From contig CAKJVC010000012.1 in assembly GCA_918026815.1 (NCBI GenBank), positions 2,666,001 through 2,730,000 on the forward strand: 64,000 nucleotides of DNA, written 5' to 3'. A model generated the notes under the pieces. That model searched no databases. It saw only the letters and a program-made list of their open reading frames with translations, and had not been told where the DNA came from. The position numbers and the translations under genes are program-made. Positions within the stretch are counted from its first letter, which is position 1. Each line of letters begins with the position of its first letter. Shown here piece after piece: positions 22,324 to 34,517 of the stretch. This DNA comes from Chalara sp. BL73 (Eukaryota; Ascomycota; Leotiomycetes; Helotiales).

Positions 22324-24480
22324 CTTGACTCCGTTTTACCTGACAAGAAATTTAGGAAACGCCGCCTGTTAACATTTTAATAGAGAGTGTTGAGTTTAAA
22401 GGATGACGCAGGCACTCCCACAAAATTTACGGCGAAGAAAAGTACTCTGATTGGGTTGAGTCAAAGCGGTATATCAAGATGAGTTGATCACACAAGTACG
22501 ACGTGAGCGTACTAGGGAGATTAGATATACTGCCTGAGTCACCCGGGCAAGAAATGACTGTTGGATAATGTTCACAGACGAGAACCACGGGCGGCGTTGC
22601 ACAAGAGATCTAGGGTGGGGTGTGATGTATGAGAAAGGCGTGATAGGACACAAGCAGAAAGGCGGAGGGCAAGGGGGGGCAACCCGCCTTCACTAAAATA
22701 CTCCGTGTTGACGGTAAGCTCCAAGGGAAGCTTGACTAATATAGCTTCGCTTGAGGTTGAGAATGGAAGGTGGTTGACTCTTCTTGTTGTTGTTCTTCTT
22801 TGTTGCTGCTGCTGCCTGAGAGGAAAAATAAATTAAAAAAAAATTGAAAATTTCATCGCTCTCCACCTCTCCCTCTTTCGAACTAAACTAGGCCGGTCAA
22901 CAAACAAGTAAGCGGCGTGAATCGGAGTTAGGATTCCTCTCTTCTTCTAGGAAATCCGTTTTCTACTCCGAGATCTTAAGACCCGCTCACGATTCCAACT
23001 AAGAACGTGTTCATGATATGCTTGACTTCATGTACGGACCTTTTCTTAGCGAATGAAACAAAAACCCAGCACCGGCAGCTTTCCGTGTGGATTAGTTCCA
23101 GTGACCATACTTTGGCAATGGATTCCATCATGCTGGTGAAGAGAACCCATGCATACTGCTGCACGGGCAATACCCCGGTTACCAGGCGGATAAATGTCCA
23201 AAATGGAGCCCTTTCGCCCAGGCTGACTCTCTGGCGGTGAGGATTTTAAATGGTGGCTGCAGATGAGGCAAAACCATGGTGGGCCTGCGCTCCATAAGAG
23301 TCATCACTACATACCTGGCTTATTTTCGGAATACCTTCTTCACAAAGGGTCTCTCGCCTTGGTAATTATGATATTAGTTGGATTGATGCATAGTGTATTC
23401 CTCTAGAGCAAGCTTAAGCTGATTGTAACTGCGTGGAAACTAAGATCGGACCGTTGAGAAAGCTGGCTCTCTATTGTGCAATTTTATATAACTTGCCCGT
23501 ATGTTCCAGTAAAGAAGTTGAATAGGATTTGGCATTTCCAGAGCAATCGCAAGTCGGTGACGATTTGTAGCATATCAGGTATGATAAACACATAATTTAT
23601 CGTGAATCACCGAATAGGAATGACGCTGGCGCCAGTATCAGCATACTACCATCTACATCATTTATGGGGCAGCCCCCAATGACTAACCTGCCGAAAATTG
23701 ATCAAATGTTTCATTCGAAAGTTTTAATACAGAACAGTAACTCTTAGCTATGTAAAGAAGCATGCAGGACGATGAAGTTGCACCGCTGGAGAGTTCCAAG
23801 ATCAGCTGTAGCAGGAGAGGGGAAGGAGTCATGGGAGGAAAGCGAGCAATCAAGCAATGTCGTTTCGCTCTCGTGGTAAGTAGCTGTTAAATATCTCTTA
23901 TTGACAAAATGATGCAGCAGTGGTAAGTCGGATAAATGAATATTTCAAATATGAACAACACGCAGTGAGAGTAAAGAAAAGAACGCTCCTCGGCCACCCC
24001 TCCATAGAATGTCGAGCAAGTGCGGGCGCGTCTGAGGCGCGTTTAGTGCCTTACCCAAGTCGACGTGCCTGAGCATGTGCCCCGTAACTTGTTCAGAGCT
24101 CAGCACCATCTCCATAACTTAACGATCATTCCATTCCATCTGTCAATTGAATCTGACGTCTATCAACAAATACGAATGCAAACAAAGAAGAGTGCTCTTC
24201 GTCGCTTATTGTCTTGATCCTGGTGCTTCGTCTGGAGCACACGAGGAAGCATCAAAAAGCCTATTACTCTACACCCAGACCTCAACTTATTCCTCCTTCC
24301 TCGAAACTCTAGATATATTCCAATCCTTCTGAAACATATTCTACGCCTTTGTACAAATTTCCTGGGAGCTCCAGACGCTTGAATTCTGACTCAATCCAGC
24401 CTTGACAAGGTTGGCTGACTGCTTCTGCCGTTGTCAGTTGTTCATGCACCACGAAAAATAACAGCCCAGCCCAGCCCACC
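22324..24480. promoter_or_regulatory. Long divergent upstream region (ABCC transporter / CAF-1 subunit)
   Basis: About 2.2 kb between two divergent start codons, with no supported gene. On the transporter side, 22779-22817 is a run of TTC/TTG/GCT triplets (CAG/CAA/GAA-type on the transcribed strand), probably 5' UTR or core promoter. The rest shows only short open frames. Confidence 0.45.
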
Positions 24481-26896
24481 ATGAAGAGTACGCCACTAAT
24501 CATCAACTGGCATGAATCCAATTCTCCAATATATTCCGCCGATTTCCAGAAAGGGGAGAACGGAAGACTGGCCACGGCAGGAGGGGACAATAACGTTAGG
24601 GTTAGTAGACAATGCACCTGGGAACTTTGCTCGCCTCGCTGATATTCATGGGCAGCTATGGAGGCTAGAGTCTGATGGGGAGGATCGTACGATCAATTAT
24701 CTTGCAACTTTATCCAGGCATACCCAGACTGTCAATTGCGTCCGTTGGGCACCTCGGGGTAGGTAAACATGGTTCGATCAACAAGGCGTATTGACTGACT
24801 GAAAGTAGGCGATGTCCTAGCATCCGCCGGTGACGATGGAGTGGTGATGCTTTGGGCACTAGACGAAAGCAAGTCCGCGATACCGGTATTTGGTGGAGAT
24901 GGAATTGAAGATAAAGAGTCATGGAGAGAGAGGCACATGTGCCGTTCGTCGGGGGCCGAAATTTACGATCTTGCATGGTCGCCAGACGCCATGTATTTCA
25001 TTATCGGTAGCATGGACAATGTTGCCAGGATTTATAATGCCCAAACCGGTGAGCCATACTTTGAAAGGGATCGTAACCTCAAAAATTAACTTGGCGTAGG
25101 CCATCTTGTCCGTCAGATAGCAGAGCACCAGCACTATGTTCAAGGCGTTGCTTGGGATCCGCTTAACGAGTACATCGCTACCCAGTCCTCTGATCGCTCT
25201 GTCCACATCTACTCACTGAGAACCAAGGATGGCCAATTTACCCTCGACAATCGAGACATTGAATCTAAGCTCACAAAAATTGGAAGCAATGTGAAGATGG
25301 ATCTACCCGGACGGAGAATTTCGTCCGACAGCCCAGCGCCTCCCGAAATGGGGTTCCGCTCCCAGACCCAAAATGAATCGTCCATCCTTGCTATAGGATC
25401 CCCTGTACCATCGTGTCCTGGTACACCAACATCATTGGCATTGCCAATGAACCCACCTAGCGTTATTAGCCATAGTAGACGGTCTTCTTTTGGGGCCTCG
25501 TCGCCAGCTATGTCCATGAGAAGATCAGTTTCGCCTGCTCCCTCTCTTCCTTTACCAGCTGTGATGCCTATGGAGTCACCACGACCGTCTATGAGCGCTG
25601 CGGTGAGGAACGCTCACATATATGCTAACGATACGATGAAGTCATTCTTCCGGCGATTGACATTCACACCAGACGGTAGCCTTCTTCTTACACCTGCTGG
25701 ACTGTATCAGACTCAGCACAAAGCGCCAGAAGAAGGCGCAAAAACCCTATATGAGGTTATTAATACTGTGTATATTTATACTAGAGGTGGCATCAATAAG
25801 CCCCCTATAGCACATCTTCCAGGACATAAGAAACCGTCTGTGGCTGTCAAGTGTTCACCGATTTACTACGCACTCCGAAAGGCCACCTCGAAAACCAAAC
25901 ACATCACGATTGATACTTCATCTAATGAGACGATGCCGGAACTTCCAGAGCCAGCCATTGGGAAATCGGCATCACAAGATATGGAACCACCGCCAGCTGT
26001 GCCTAAAGACACTCAAACTCCCCCATCAGAAGTGGAGCCAGATGCTTCAACCCAAGGACCAGCTATGGCTTTTGTATTACCATATCGCATGGTATATGCA
26101 GTGGCAACCGAGGACTCCGTACTGTTATATGATACACAACAGCAGACACCGCTCTGTGTTGTCAGCAACTTACATTGTGCAACATTTACGGATCTTTCTT
26201 GGTGAGTAAGTCGGGGTGGTTAGTGTCTTTGCTTACGAGTTTTCAGGTCAAATGATGGTCTCACATTATTGATGACCTCCTCTGACGGTTTCTGCTCCAC
26301 GTTGACCTTTACAGAGGGTGAACTTGGAACGCCATACACAGGTGAGGTAACAACAAATAAACACCCTGCTCTCAGCACTGCTGCATCTTCTTCACAAAAT
26401 ACCCCTATCCCTACACCGACCTCTACCTTTGCACCACAATCACCATTCCCGAGCACAGGTCATCAGCGCACTTCATCCAATGTCTCTGTTGCTCCTTCTC
26501 CTCCCCCCATCTCGCTTGGCACCAATATCAGACCATCCTCTCCTACGCGATCTAATTCAAATTCATCTTCGCATGCTGGAACAATCATAAGTAACCCAAC
26601 ACTTGTAGGCGGGACGCTGCCTGCGACTGTAGCCGGTCCATCTGGTCTGGGACTCGTAGCAGGACTGCCGATGACAACGCCACCGCAAACACCTCGGAGT
26701 ACAGCAAGCTCAGCTAGTGGTGTGAAACGTGATGCTAGTGAGAGTGAACGCGAGGATGGAGGACAGGAGAAGAAGAGGAGGAGGATTGCGCCAACAGGTA
26801 AGCAAATCTCATCTGCTAGTTTCTGTCAAAGGAATGATGCAGCTTAAGTGCTGCCTCAATCGCACATTTCTCTCCAACCCAGGTACTGATATGTAG
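24481..26896 (+). CDS. cac2: Chromatin assembly factor 1 subunit B (WD40, Cac2/p60-like)
   Basis: Subunit of the CAF-1 histone chaperone that deposits H3-H4 behind replication forks; nuclear. Six exons: 24481-24600, 24656-24758, 24809-25048, 25100-26201, 26247-26797, 26883-26896, giving 709 residues. The N-terminus MKSTPLIINWHES is the typical CAF-1 B start. WD-repeat cores follow: TAGGDNNVRLW, ASAGDDGVVMLW, IIGSMDNVARIYN, ATQSSDRSVHIYS, then TPDGSLLLTPAG and TDLSWSNDGLTLLMTSSDG. Ser/Pro-rich inserts separate the later blades, and a basic KKRRRIAP stretch near the end resembles a nuclear signal. Reading through the last donor instead ends the protein at 26847 with a slightly longer tail; the spliced end is my choice because it gives a short, conserved-looking terminus. 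Confidence 0.93.
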
Positions 26897-27641
26897 CAGC
26901 AGTGGTTCGAGAATAACAGCCTGAGGAACTGTTGGGCTTTCACCAGCGTCCGTGTACTAATGATGGTGTTCAAGGGGTAACTGGGATATGCATTTAGCGG
27001 GAGTTCGATGGTCTATCTAGGGATGAGGCTCTTGCTTTATGGTTTGGATAGAATCTAGTCATGAAGACTAGACACTATCATCCTGTATGTATCGGTTCTC
27101 ACAAATACGGCAGAGTGGCTTTAATTCTGGCTATACTACAATTATTCACTCCACCCTGGTGAAGCAATCATGCCTTGGTTGGTAGTGGGCATTGCGCGAC
27201 CCGATGGCTTGCGTTGTGTTTTATGTCTTTTGCCTCCTGATCTATTATTTCTACAGTTTCTTCAACATTTTTATTATATTCTGGTTCCTGATATGGTCTT
27301 CATCTCGCCAATACGATTACAGTAAAGTAGCGCCAGATGCGTGGTCACTAACAAGGATCTCCGAGTGCTAATCACGAATATCCTTTGAAGTAACAATCAC
27401 TCTTTCATAGGTACTGCAGTAAGCGAATGATTTCGAAATCAGGAACATCCAAACAGGACATGAACACAACACCAGATCGTTCCATATTCAAGCGCACAAA
27501 TATACCGCCTTAGAACTTAGCGAAGAATTCAATAATGTATCATATCCTCCCGAATGCATAATTATTGCCTTAGTTAGGTCCTCAAATTTCCAGCTACCAC
27601 ATCGAGACTACAGAAATCCCGAATCTCAGCCCCACGCCTTC
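26897..27641. other. Convergent intergenic region
   Basis: Lies between the 3' ends of the CAF-1 subunit gene and the PTH11-like gene. No gene or RNA recognised. Confidence 0.4.
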
Positions 27642-29007
27642 TTATACCGGAGATACGAAGCTTCCACTCTCGAGATCATCCGTCTCCACATCACGCCCTC
27701 TACCAATTAGTGCCGAGTTGGCACTGATTCTTTTGAAACCAGCCGTACTATGCCTATCTTTACCCTCATGGGTACTCAAGACGTACGCCTTAGAAGCGTC
27801 TCCATGCTTTCCAGAACTCGACCTGAAAGTGGAGAGACTAAGAAGCCCTCGAAGCGGAGTAGTCGATATGAGTCGGAATATGGGACGAAGAGTGGGCAGG
27901 CATGCACAGACAACAGCGAGGCAGCATTCGGGGACTGTCCAGTAGAACAAGGGTGCATTGTCATCTATACCGCAGGGTCAGTGAGAGATTCTAGGAGGCA
28001 TTGGTGGTTGGGAAATGGCCTTCGGTCGGAAGGAGATGCTCACATGTGAAGTCGTGGTATTTTCTAAGCCGATCCCCAACAGTGAAGAAGGTGTAGCATT
28101 TCCCAATGCTGACGGCTGTGACTCTATTCTATATATCAGCGACGCATTTTGCGAAATGTTTGAAGGTAGTTCGAATACGGAGCAACTTACATGGCACCTA
28201 GGCCGAACATTGCAAGCACCACGACTTTCTTCCTCCAGTCCATTTTCAATTTTAGGACTTCCCGCCATGGCATCGCCAACACCAGCACATCTAACACTAT
28301 TGTGGCAATGCTATACCAATAATGTACCTGCGTCCCAATACACCCCGTCCTATCGCCCCCCCGATTGGTCCAGACACGATGTATGGGATTGCATTGAAAG
28401 AGATAGGCGAAAGTGAAAGCAACGCCCCAAATGATGTTCAGGATGTGGAGAGGTATGAGGGCTTTTCGAAAAGAGGGAGTTGAGAATATTCGCCCATAGA
28501 ATAGGAGGATTGAGAGTCGGGCAAACGTAATGGAGACTGTGACCATGGGCTCTGACGCGTATACCATCTGTGGTGGGTAAGCCTCGAATAAAGCAGGCGA
28601 TGAAAAGATATGGTGGGAGTGTTTCACTGACTTTCCCAAGAGCAACCAATTTTGGCTGCAGGTATTGATACCCTACCTCTTCTAGCACATTGTGCCGGCC
28701 GAGATCTGCCTTGACAGCTCCTTCATTGCCTTATTTAGCAAAGATTCTTCTCATTGGGGCGCTGTATTTTCCACCTACCATAAAGAACACTGATTGCGTT
28801 TCCAATGGAGCAGGCCTGTTGCAGTTAGAAGAATGATATATAGAAGTTAACAGCAAGGCACACCAAGGCAGGCAAAATTAGCCAATCATCAGCGAAGAAT
28901 TCCGACTTCCGAATGTATCCCGCCCAAAATCTGGCAACGACAGCGGCGATGGCAAAGACAGGAAACACAATGCACAAGATTAGTGCTTTTGGATCAACAA
29001 TCCCCAT
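27642..29007 (-). CDS. PTH11-like fungal integral membrane protein (rhodopsin-type DUF family)
   Basis: Multi-pass plasma-membrane protein of the large fungal family that includes the PTH11 receptor-like proteins. Four exons are clear on the minus strand: 28864-29007, 28779-28815, 28632-28717, 28191-28582. They encode MGIVDPKALILCIVFPVFAI (TM1), FFADDWLILPAL (the family's DDW motif), DLGRH, then VTVSITFARLSILLFYGRIF, LNIIWGVAFTFAYLFQCNPI, a CIGTQVHYWYSIATIVLDV helix and MPWREVLKL. The last exon (about 27642-27967) carries FYWTVPECCLAVVCACLPTLRPI and a Ser/Arg-rich cytosolic tail. The exon expected to encode the sixth helix, between 28190 and 27968, could not be identified, so that part of the model is open; the gene may be damaged there. 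Signalling is not implied for every member. Confidence 0.72.
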
Positions 29008-30384
29008 GACTTTTGAAGATTAGAATTTCACAAAGACAGTGGCTTTTTTTTTCTTTCAGGAGTGGATTTGGGCCCCATTATATACAGTCAGCGCGGCCCG
29101 GCTCGATGTAATGTCAAGCTGCATGACAAGAATAAAGACAATCTCACGATAATGACGGTTCATCCAGGTCTTTTTTTTCATCTACCTCCCCATGCATGTG
29201 GCACGGAAGGGGGGATGCACGGCATCGGTACTACCCTCTGCAGCAAGTCTCCCCGGGGAAAGACCCGCACTGCCACTGCCGTACCCTGAATCCATCCACT
29301 CGCATCATATTACGCTTTTGAGAGAGGCCACTTCGCCAAGCGGGTATTTTATCCGGCACTGTAGTTAGAAACCCGGCCCCCATTCACCCCCCCTCCCAGA
29401 ATAGCACGAGCGCTAGCGATAAGGCTGAGCCGCATCGCGCAATGGACCTTATCACTTTTACTTTTGGTCGTTCGTTGCGAGATCTTGCAAGTGGGCTGTA
29501 AAATCAGACCAGGCTTAAATTGGGGAAGCATTATTTGTTGAACCACCGACGCATCCGGTAATCTGGTAGCTCATTTCTCTATGAGAAAGTGCGAGCAGAT
29601 GATTCGAATTGTCTTTCAATAAATTTTATTAACATGATCTATGCCATTTTCCTGCAGAATCTTTGTTGAGTTTTATCATGTTATATTAAGGGACTTTTTT
29701 AGTAGTAGATATCATATCCCTATGTTTAGGAGGCTCCTCATATTTTCTGACCAAGCAGAAAAACTGATAAAGAATAGAGATCTAGTGTCTGCTTTTTAGA
29801 AGATATTCCTGGATCACGGTATACAGTACAAGAAATGTTAAAAAAAATTGACACTCTAAAACCTGGAACTTTCGAACTTGCAGCCTTAGAAGTATATTAT
29901 CTTTGAGCAACTCTACTGTAGACCATGGGTTACACACCACAGTTCAGTGTAGCATTAATCGTGCTCTAGGTTGTTTTCTATATATTTGACCAACTTTCAA
30001 CCCAGGGGTCGGCGTTAGGGGTCTATAAAAGAGCTCGGATCCCAAATCCTCATTATCCTCCTCGCTAGGAGCTACCCTTGGGGCTCGAGCTCCTGAACAA
30101 CATAAGCAACTTGAGGAACCCGTCTTTCTTGATAGTTTTGGGGGCAACTAAAAAAAGTATGGGTATACGCATGAGTCATAACACAAGTGCTGTCACGATA
30201 ACCAACGCCTCTTCAACCTTTATTGAAATCTTCCTATTTTGGGCCAAGCTTCGCCTGGAAGTCTTCCTTGTTGAAGGTGCGCCATTGACCTTTGGGCCCC
30301 TAATAAACTTACATTCGTGCAGTATATCATCAAGGAAAGTAGGTGTTTTTCTTAAATCTAGGCATTTGAGTATCGTTCTCGACT
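29008..30384. other. Gene-free stretch
   Basis: No supported gene. A 67-codon minus-strand frame at 29944-30147 is rich in Pro/Ser/Cys but has no family or splice support. Around 29580-29930 the sequence is AT-rich but not to the level of the transposon interior. Confidence 0.4.
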
Positions 30385-30790
30385 TTTATGGAACTGTTTC
30401 CGCTTACAGACAGCAGCGCTCCGATTGTATCTCATGCTCCCACCGACACTCGCATCGCATATAATTGCATTGTCTCGCCGATTGGCGGAGGGCCTGATGG
30501 AATAGCTCCGATATTCATGCCAAAGGGATCTGGGGTCGCGACTTCATTTCAGGCGCTGCATAGACTGGCACCGTGCTATCAGCCAAACCCCGAAGTGTTT
30601 CGATCAGAGCACTGGGAAAAATAAGGCCAAACTGAGCTTATCTTCCATACGGAGGAGAACCGCGATTGTGCCCGGCCTCGACTTGCCTTGACAGGGGTAG
30701 CCTATAAGTGGACGAGAATGTGGCGGTTACGGCCAAAGATTGAATGTAGAGATGGAATTATGGAGCGGGTAGAAGAGTTGAAGGTAACGC
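30385..30790 (+). pseudogene. Cytochrome P450 C-terminal relic
   Basis: An open stretch of 79 codons reads ...TDTRIAYNCIVSPIGGGPDGIAPIFMPKG..., then ALHR and PEVFRSEHWEK. It matches the K-helix-to-meander part of fungal P450s (DT...LPxGGGPDG...VPKG...MHR...AEEFRPERW), CYP52-like in style. A stop follows. In another frame ARPRLALTGVAYKWTRMW resembles the ALTEAAY helix after the haem-binding loop, but the Phe-x-x-Gly-x-x-x-Cys-x-Gly loop itself is not recognisable. Upstream, HLSIVLDFYG in yet another frame may be the remains of the ExxR helix. With stops, frame changes and the haem loop missing, it cannot be functional. The N-terminal two thirds are absent. Confidence 0.68.
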
Positions 30791-30977
30791 CTTCGAGCCG
30801 GAATGGAGCGAAGGTCGGATCGATAGCTAATTAGAAGGATGCAACAGGTCGAATAGACTATTGAGACGATAGACAAAGCCACCAAAAGTCGAGAGCGGCT
30901 GAGGATGCAGAAGAATTAACGGAAGGGAATCCACCCAAAGCATGCTTTCATGAGGCTCAATAAACATTCTATATTTC

Positions 30978-33057
30978 TCAGGGTCCAAAAAAGGTAGCCA
31001 GACTGACGCAACGAGGCTGCCAAAGACCGGACTCATCTGCCAGCCAGAAACCACGGCCGGGTGGCCGGCCAGTCCTATTCGATGGAAATCCAGGATAACT
31101 TGGGCCATAGCCCGGTGCATATCCATAGTCAGGTTTATCGTACCCATATTGGGGCGGTCGGTATGGGGGGCCTCTTCCAGGCCCTCTACCAGGACCTCCA
31201 CCTATCATAATCAGCGGCCACATAGGAATATAACACCTCTCATCCCATTCGCACTTCCTGTCACATTGTGCCCATTCTCCAGCCCAACCAAGCCACGCCA
31301 TCAATTCTTCCACACCTTCGATCCATCGTAAAACTTCCTGCTCAACAATCCTTCCATCTATAGTGTCTCTTTCATCTGCAGTGCTTACAAGGTTGAATTT
31401 CTGCTGCCAAAGAGACTCCGCCGAAAGTCCCACATCCACGAGCACATTGCAAATGCCACCCATGACCTCTTCGACGGCCCATTTTAAAGCAGACTCTTCA
31501 GGATTGAGGGAGATTCCTTCTTCAGGGTCTAGAAGTCTTGTGCTATGGAAACGACAGCGCAGATATGTATTATTGAAAAGTTGCGAGTTCCTCATGTACT
31601 GACCTCCGGTTGAGTTTTCTGGGTATTGAATGAAAGGTAGGAGAAAGGTATGGGTGTCCTCTCGTGCACTTGCCAACCACTCTTTCACAGCTGTCTTGTT
31701 ATTGTGCGATATGTCTCCTAATTTATTTAGCACCTTTAGGAGAGATGATAAAGGCTCAGCATATGTCTGGACTATTTCGTTGGTCATGACCGTCCAATCC
31801 ATGCCACTGCAGCTTGACGTTCCATTCACGATCTGACTTAGTACTCTCTCCGAGTTCGACCTCATCACCGCTGCATCAGAAGCACTTATATCTCCAAGCG
31901 TGTGAAGCCTCCTCCGTCTTGTTAGCGAAGTCAGACCACCATATCTAGTACCATTGGAACCTGGTCCTTTCCATATCCCATCCTCAGTTAGGTTTAGACT
32001 TTTCTTCTCTCCCACTGCACGCGCAAGTGATTGACTGGAAAATATCTCCGAATAGTAACTGAGAAACCCACACCCCAATAGCCTAACCCGATTTTCCCCT
32101 AGACCCGCTGCACCGCCATCCGAGCCGTAATGTTTGGTCGAAGCAACGATCCAGTTCCACGATTGGCTCTTTGAGAACGGCTCGCGTCCCCAATATTGTC
32201 GCCAGTTAGGCGGCGCAGGCGGATTCGCAGGATCTGTCGCTTTATCAGGTCGTGTTGGCTCCGGAGGCAGCGGGTAATAACTTGTTTTAGTTGCCTCTTT
32301 TGCTACATAGTCTTCGGCAGTGGTGGGAAGGAGAGGTGCTGTTACGTTCAGATGCGATACCAATCTTAGTGACGGACTAGTGAAGTTACACCATATCATT
32401 TCAAATCCAGCATTCATCCTCACAATACCTTCAAAGCCCCATCCTCGGCCACCTAAATTTTTATCTTCGATCCAGTCACATAGTCCAATGGCGCGTGCAT
32501 ATTCTTCCCAGAGTCCCCTGAAGCGATCTTCCGAATTTTGTGGTGGGCCGGTAATATTTCCCCAGATATGAAGCATTTGGGAGTCTAGTTGGCCACTCCC
32601 AAACAAAGTTGCGGACTCGCCATCAAAGTAGATGCATTTTACTGGCCGTGTAGTTTGGTAAATTAACATATGAGAATCTCGAGAACCACCCATGATTCCG
32701 TAAGACATGCCTCTACTAATTTTAGTCTTGTCTTTTAGATATACTATTATCAACATACATATCAAAGGCTAACCACTCCGGACTAGGTGGGACATTTCCA
32801 TCCATTCTCCCATGATAGAGTTTTGTGTAGGCAGGAACTTCGCATGGCACAATGCTATGGCCATTTGGGAAGAAGGTATTGGACCATTGTTGCATCAAGC
32901 CATAAGCCGAAGCAAAGTAATGAGGTGCAGACGATGAATAGTTGAAGTTCCATTCGAAGTCCTCCACAAACAAATTAGGGGTGGAGAGTGGAGTCTGTTG
33001 GGGTGAAGCTATTCCGAAATAAAAAAGGATAGCCCCAAAATGAGCAAACGCCCTCAT
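30978..33057 (-). CDS. Large secreted glycoprotein of unknown function
   Basis: Two exons (32759-33057 and 30978-32715) give 678 residues. The start codon opens a signal peptide (MRAFAHFGAILFYFGIAS). The mature protein is rich in Trp, Tyr and Cys and carries about a dozen N-glycosylation sequons (NYSS, NITG, NFTS, NVTA, NLTE, NGTR, NGTS, NKTA, NSTG, NNTY, NRTG). It has no membrane anchor. The central region (DRFRGLWEEYARAIGLCDW...GFEMIWCNF) looks like a folded domain I cannot name. The C-terminus (about 595-660) is a low-complexity Gly/Pro/Tyr tail with GRGPGRGPP and YG[YP] steps, similar in style to wall-associated or adhesive proteins. I believe related conserved hypothetical proteins occur across filamentous ascomycetes, but that is from memory. 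Confidence 0.8.
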
Positions 33058-33334
33058 CTTGCCTAGACAAAAATAGAGGAACGTAAGTGGCGAGTATATC
33101 CTCGAAACTCTACATTTCGATAGTTTATTGATTTGCGCAACACTTAAATTCGTAGACGCGTCACCCTAGCCGATAAGAATATTGCCCCTCCCACTCCACT
33201 TGTCAGCCTTGCATTCTTCAACGACCCACTTTCTCAGCCCTAATGATGACATAATATGATGTGTTTTGCCTGAGATGCTTTCAAACTGAACAACAGCCCA
33301 CCTCAACCCGCACCGCTTTCACAATTGCTTCACA

Positions 33335-34132
33335 ATGGGCTCTTCAGCATCGAGGGTGGCGAAGGCAGCTCCTGAAAATGTAGTACGCAAATATCCAACT
33401 CGTGCACCTGCTCCGCAGCCCAGACATGCGCCAAAGTCTCAGCATCAAGTGCCAGAACGAGGATGGCTCCACGCAGGAAATGAAGCTTCTCAGCCATCCC
33501 CTGAAGCTCGTGGTACGTCTGCTGTTCCATTCCGTTAAGGTTTTTCTATGAAAGAAGAACCTGGTTAACTATCAGCAGCGGAACCAGTCGGTGCGGATCC
33601 AGAGTTAGCAGCCCGCCTCCAATCTCTTGGACCAGTACAACCCCATCCCACACAATCAAACTCCTCAATATACAACCTCTCAACCCGCGCTCCGCTCAAA
33701 GACCCTAAAAAAGACTCCACACCACCCTCGTCGTCTAAACCATCGCATTCTAAAGTATCTCCGTCTGCAGCTTTAGCAGGCGACCCAAACAACCCTATCT
33801 CGCAATTCTCGTCGCAGTTCCAGCCCTCCGCCTCCAACCCCGCACAATCAATATTTCCATCCAGGGCGGCGGATCCGCGGCAGAACCCGGCAGTCAGCTT
33901 GTTGACTGCGCGGTATCGGCTGGCGGGAGAAGCGGACCAAGAGTTTGCAAGCATTGGAAAGAGTACATATAAGGGACGACAGTTTCTAGATGTTGTGACC
34001 ATCAGGCAGATCTTGTTGCTGCGGGATGACAAAGGTGTTCCGGCGGAGGCTATTGAGCACCAGTTAGGCTTAAGGCCTGGGGTGGTGGGCCGGTTAGGCA
34101 GGAGAGGCGTGGTGAACGTTGAAAATCGATAA
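33335..34132 (+). CDS. Small conserved fungal protein with N-myristoylation signal
   Basis: Two exons (33335-33512, 33576-34132), 244 residues. The N-terminus MGSSAS fits the N-myristoylation consensus (Gly2, Ser6) and is followed by basic residues, so membrane attachment is likely. The middle (about 35-160) is Pro/Ser/Gln-rich and disordered. The last 75 residues are ordered: LLTARYRLAGEADQEFASIG, then FLDVVTIRQILLLRDDKGVP and AEAIEHQLGLRPGVVGRLG. The latter reads like a helix-turn-helix ('EHQLGLRPGVVGRL'). Function not known to me; a mitochondrial or membrane assembly role is only a possibility. A long open frame on the opposite strand (33565-34242) is a shadow of this gene. Confidence 0.72.
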
Positions 34133-34517
34133 ATGCATTGGACTTCGAATGAACAGACCCTCGAAAGGGGAAGGAATGCCCTATCATAGATATCGACCAA
34201 AATAGCATATTCAGCGTTGGCGTTCATGGAAACTTGTATCATATGGGATCATGTTTGGCTAGCTTAGCTCAGAAGAACAATGTAAATACGATTCTACTCA
34301 TGCTCAAGCCAGGAGACATTTTGAAACAGCAGAGCTCGTGGTCAACCTCACTGTTTCGAAGTTGCCTAACCACGCAGCATGTAGTAAAAATGCGAAAAGC
34401 TTCAGCACACATCGAATGAGCGAGCACGAGAAATTATCGATTTTATAAAGTCGCTCCTTTGCTAGATAATGCTACAGTCATTCTCATAATTCATGTGCTT
34501 TCATCAACGTATGTCCA
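34133..34517. other. Convergent intergenic gap
   Basis: Short 3'-3' interval between the small myristoylated-type gene and the SDR gene. Nothing recognised. Confidence 0.4.

Noticed and set aside
29944..30147. 67-codon minus frame with CLCC and Pro-rich sequence
   Set aside because: Short, low-complexity, adjoining a P450 relic on the other strand; no independent support.
33565..34242. 225-codon minus-strand frame
   Set aside because: It overlaps the second exon of the plus-strand gene, whose protein is far more coherent, and shows no signal or domain.
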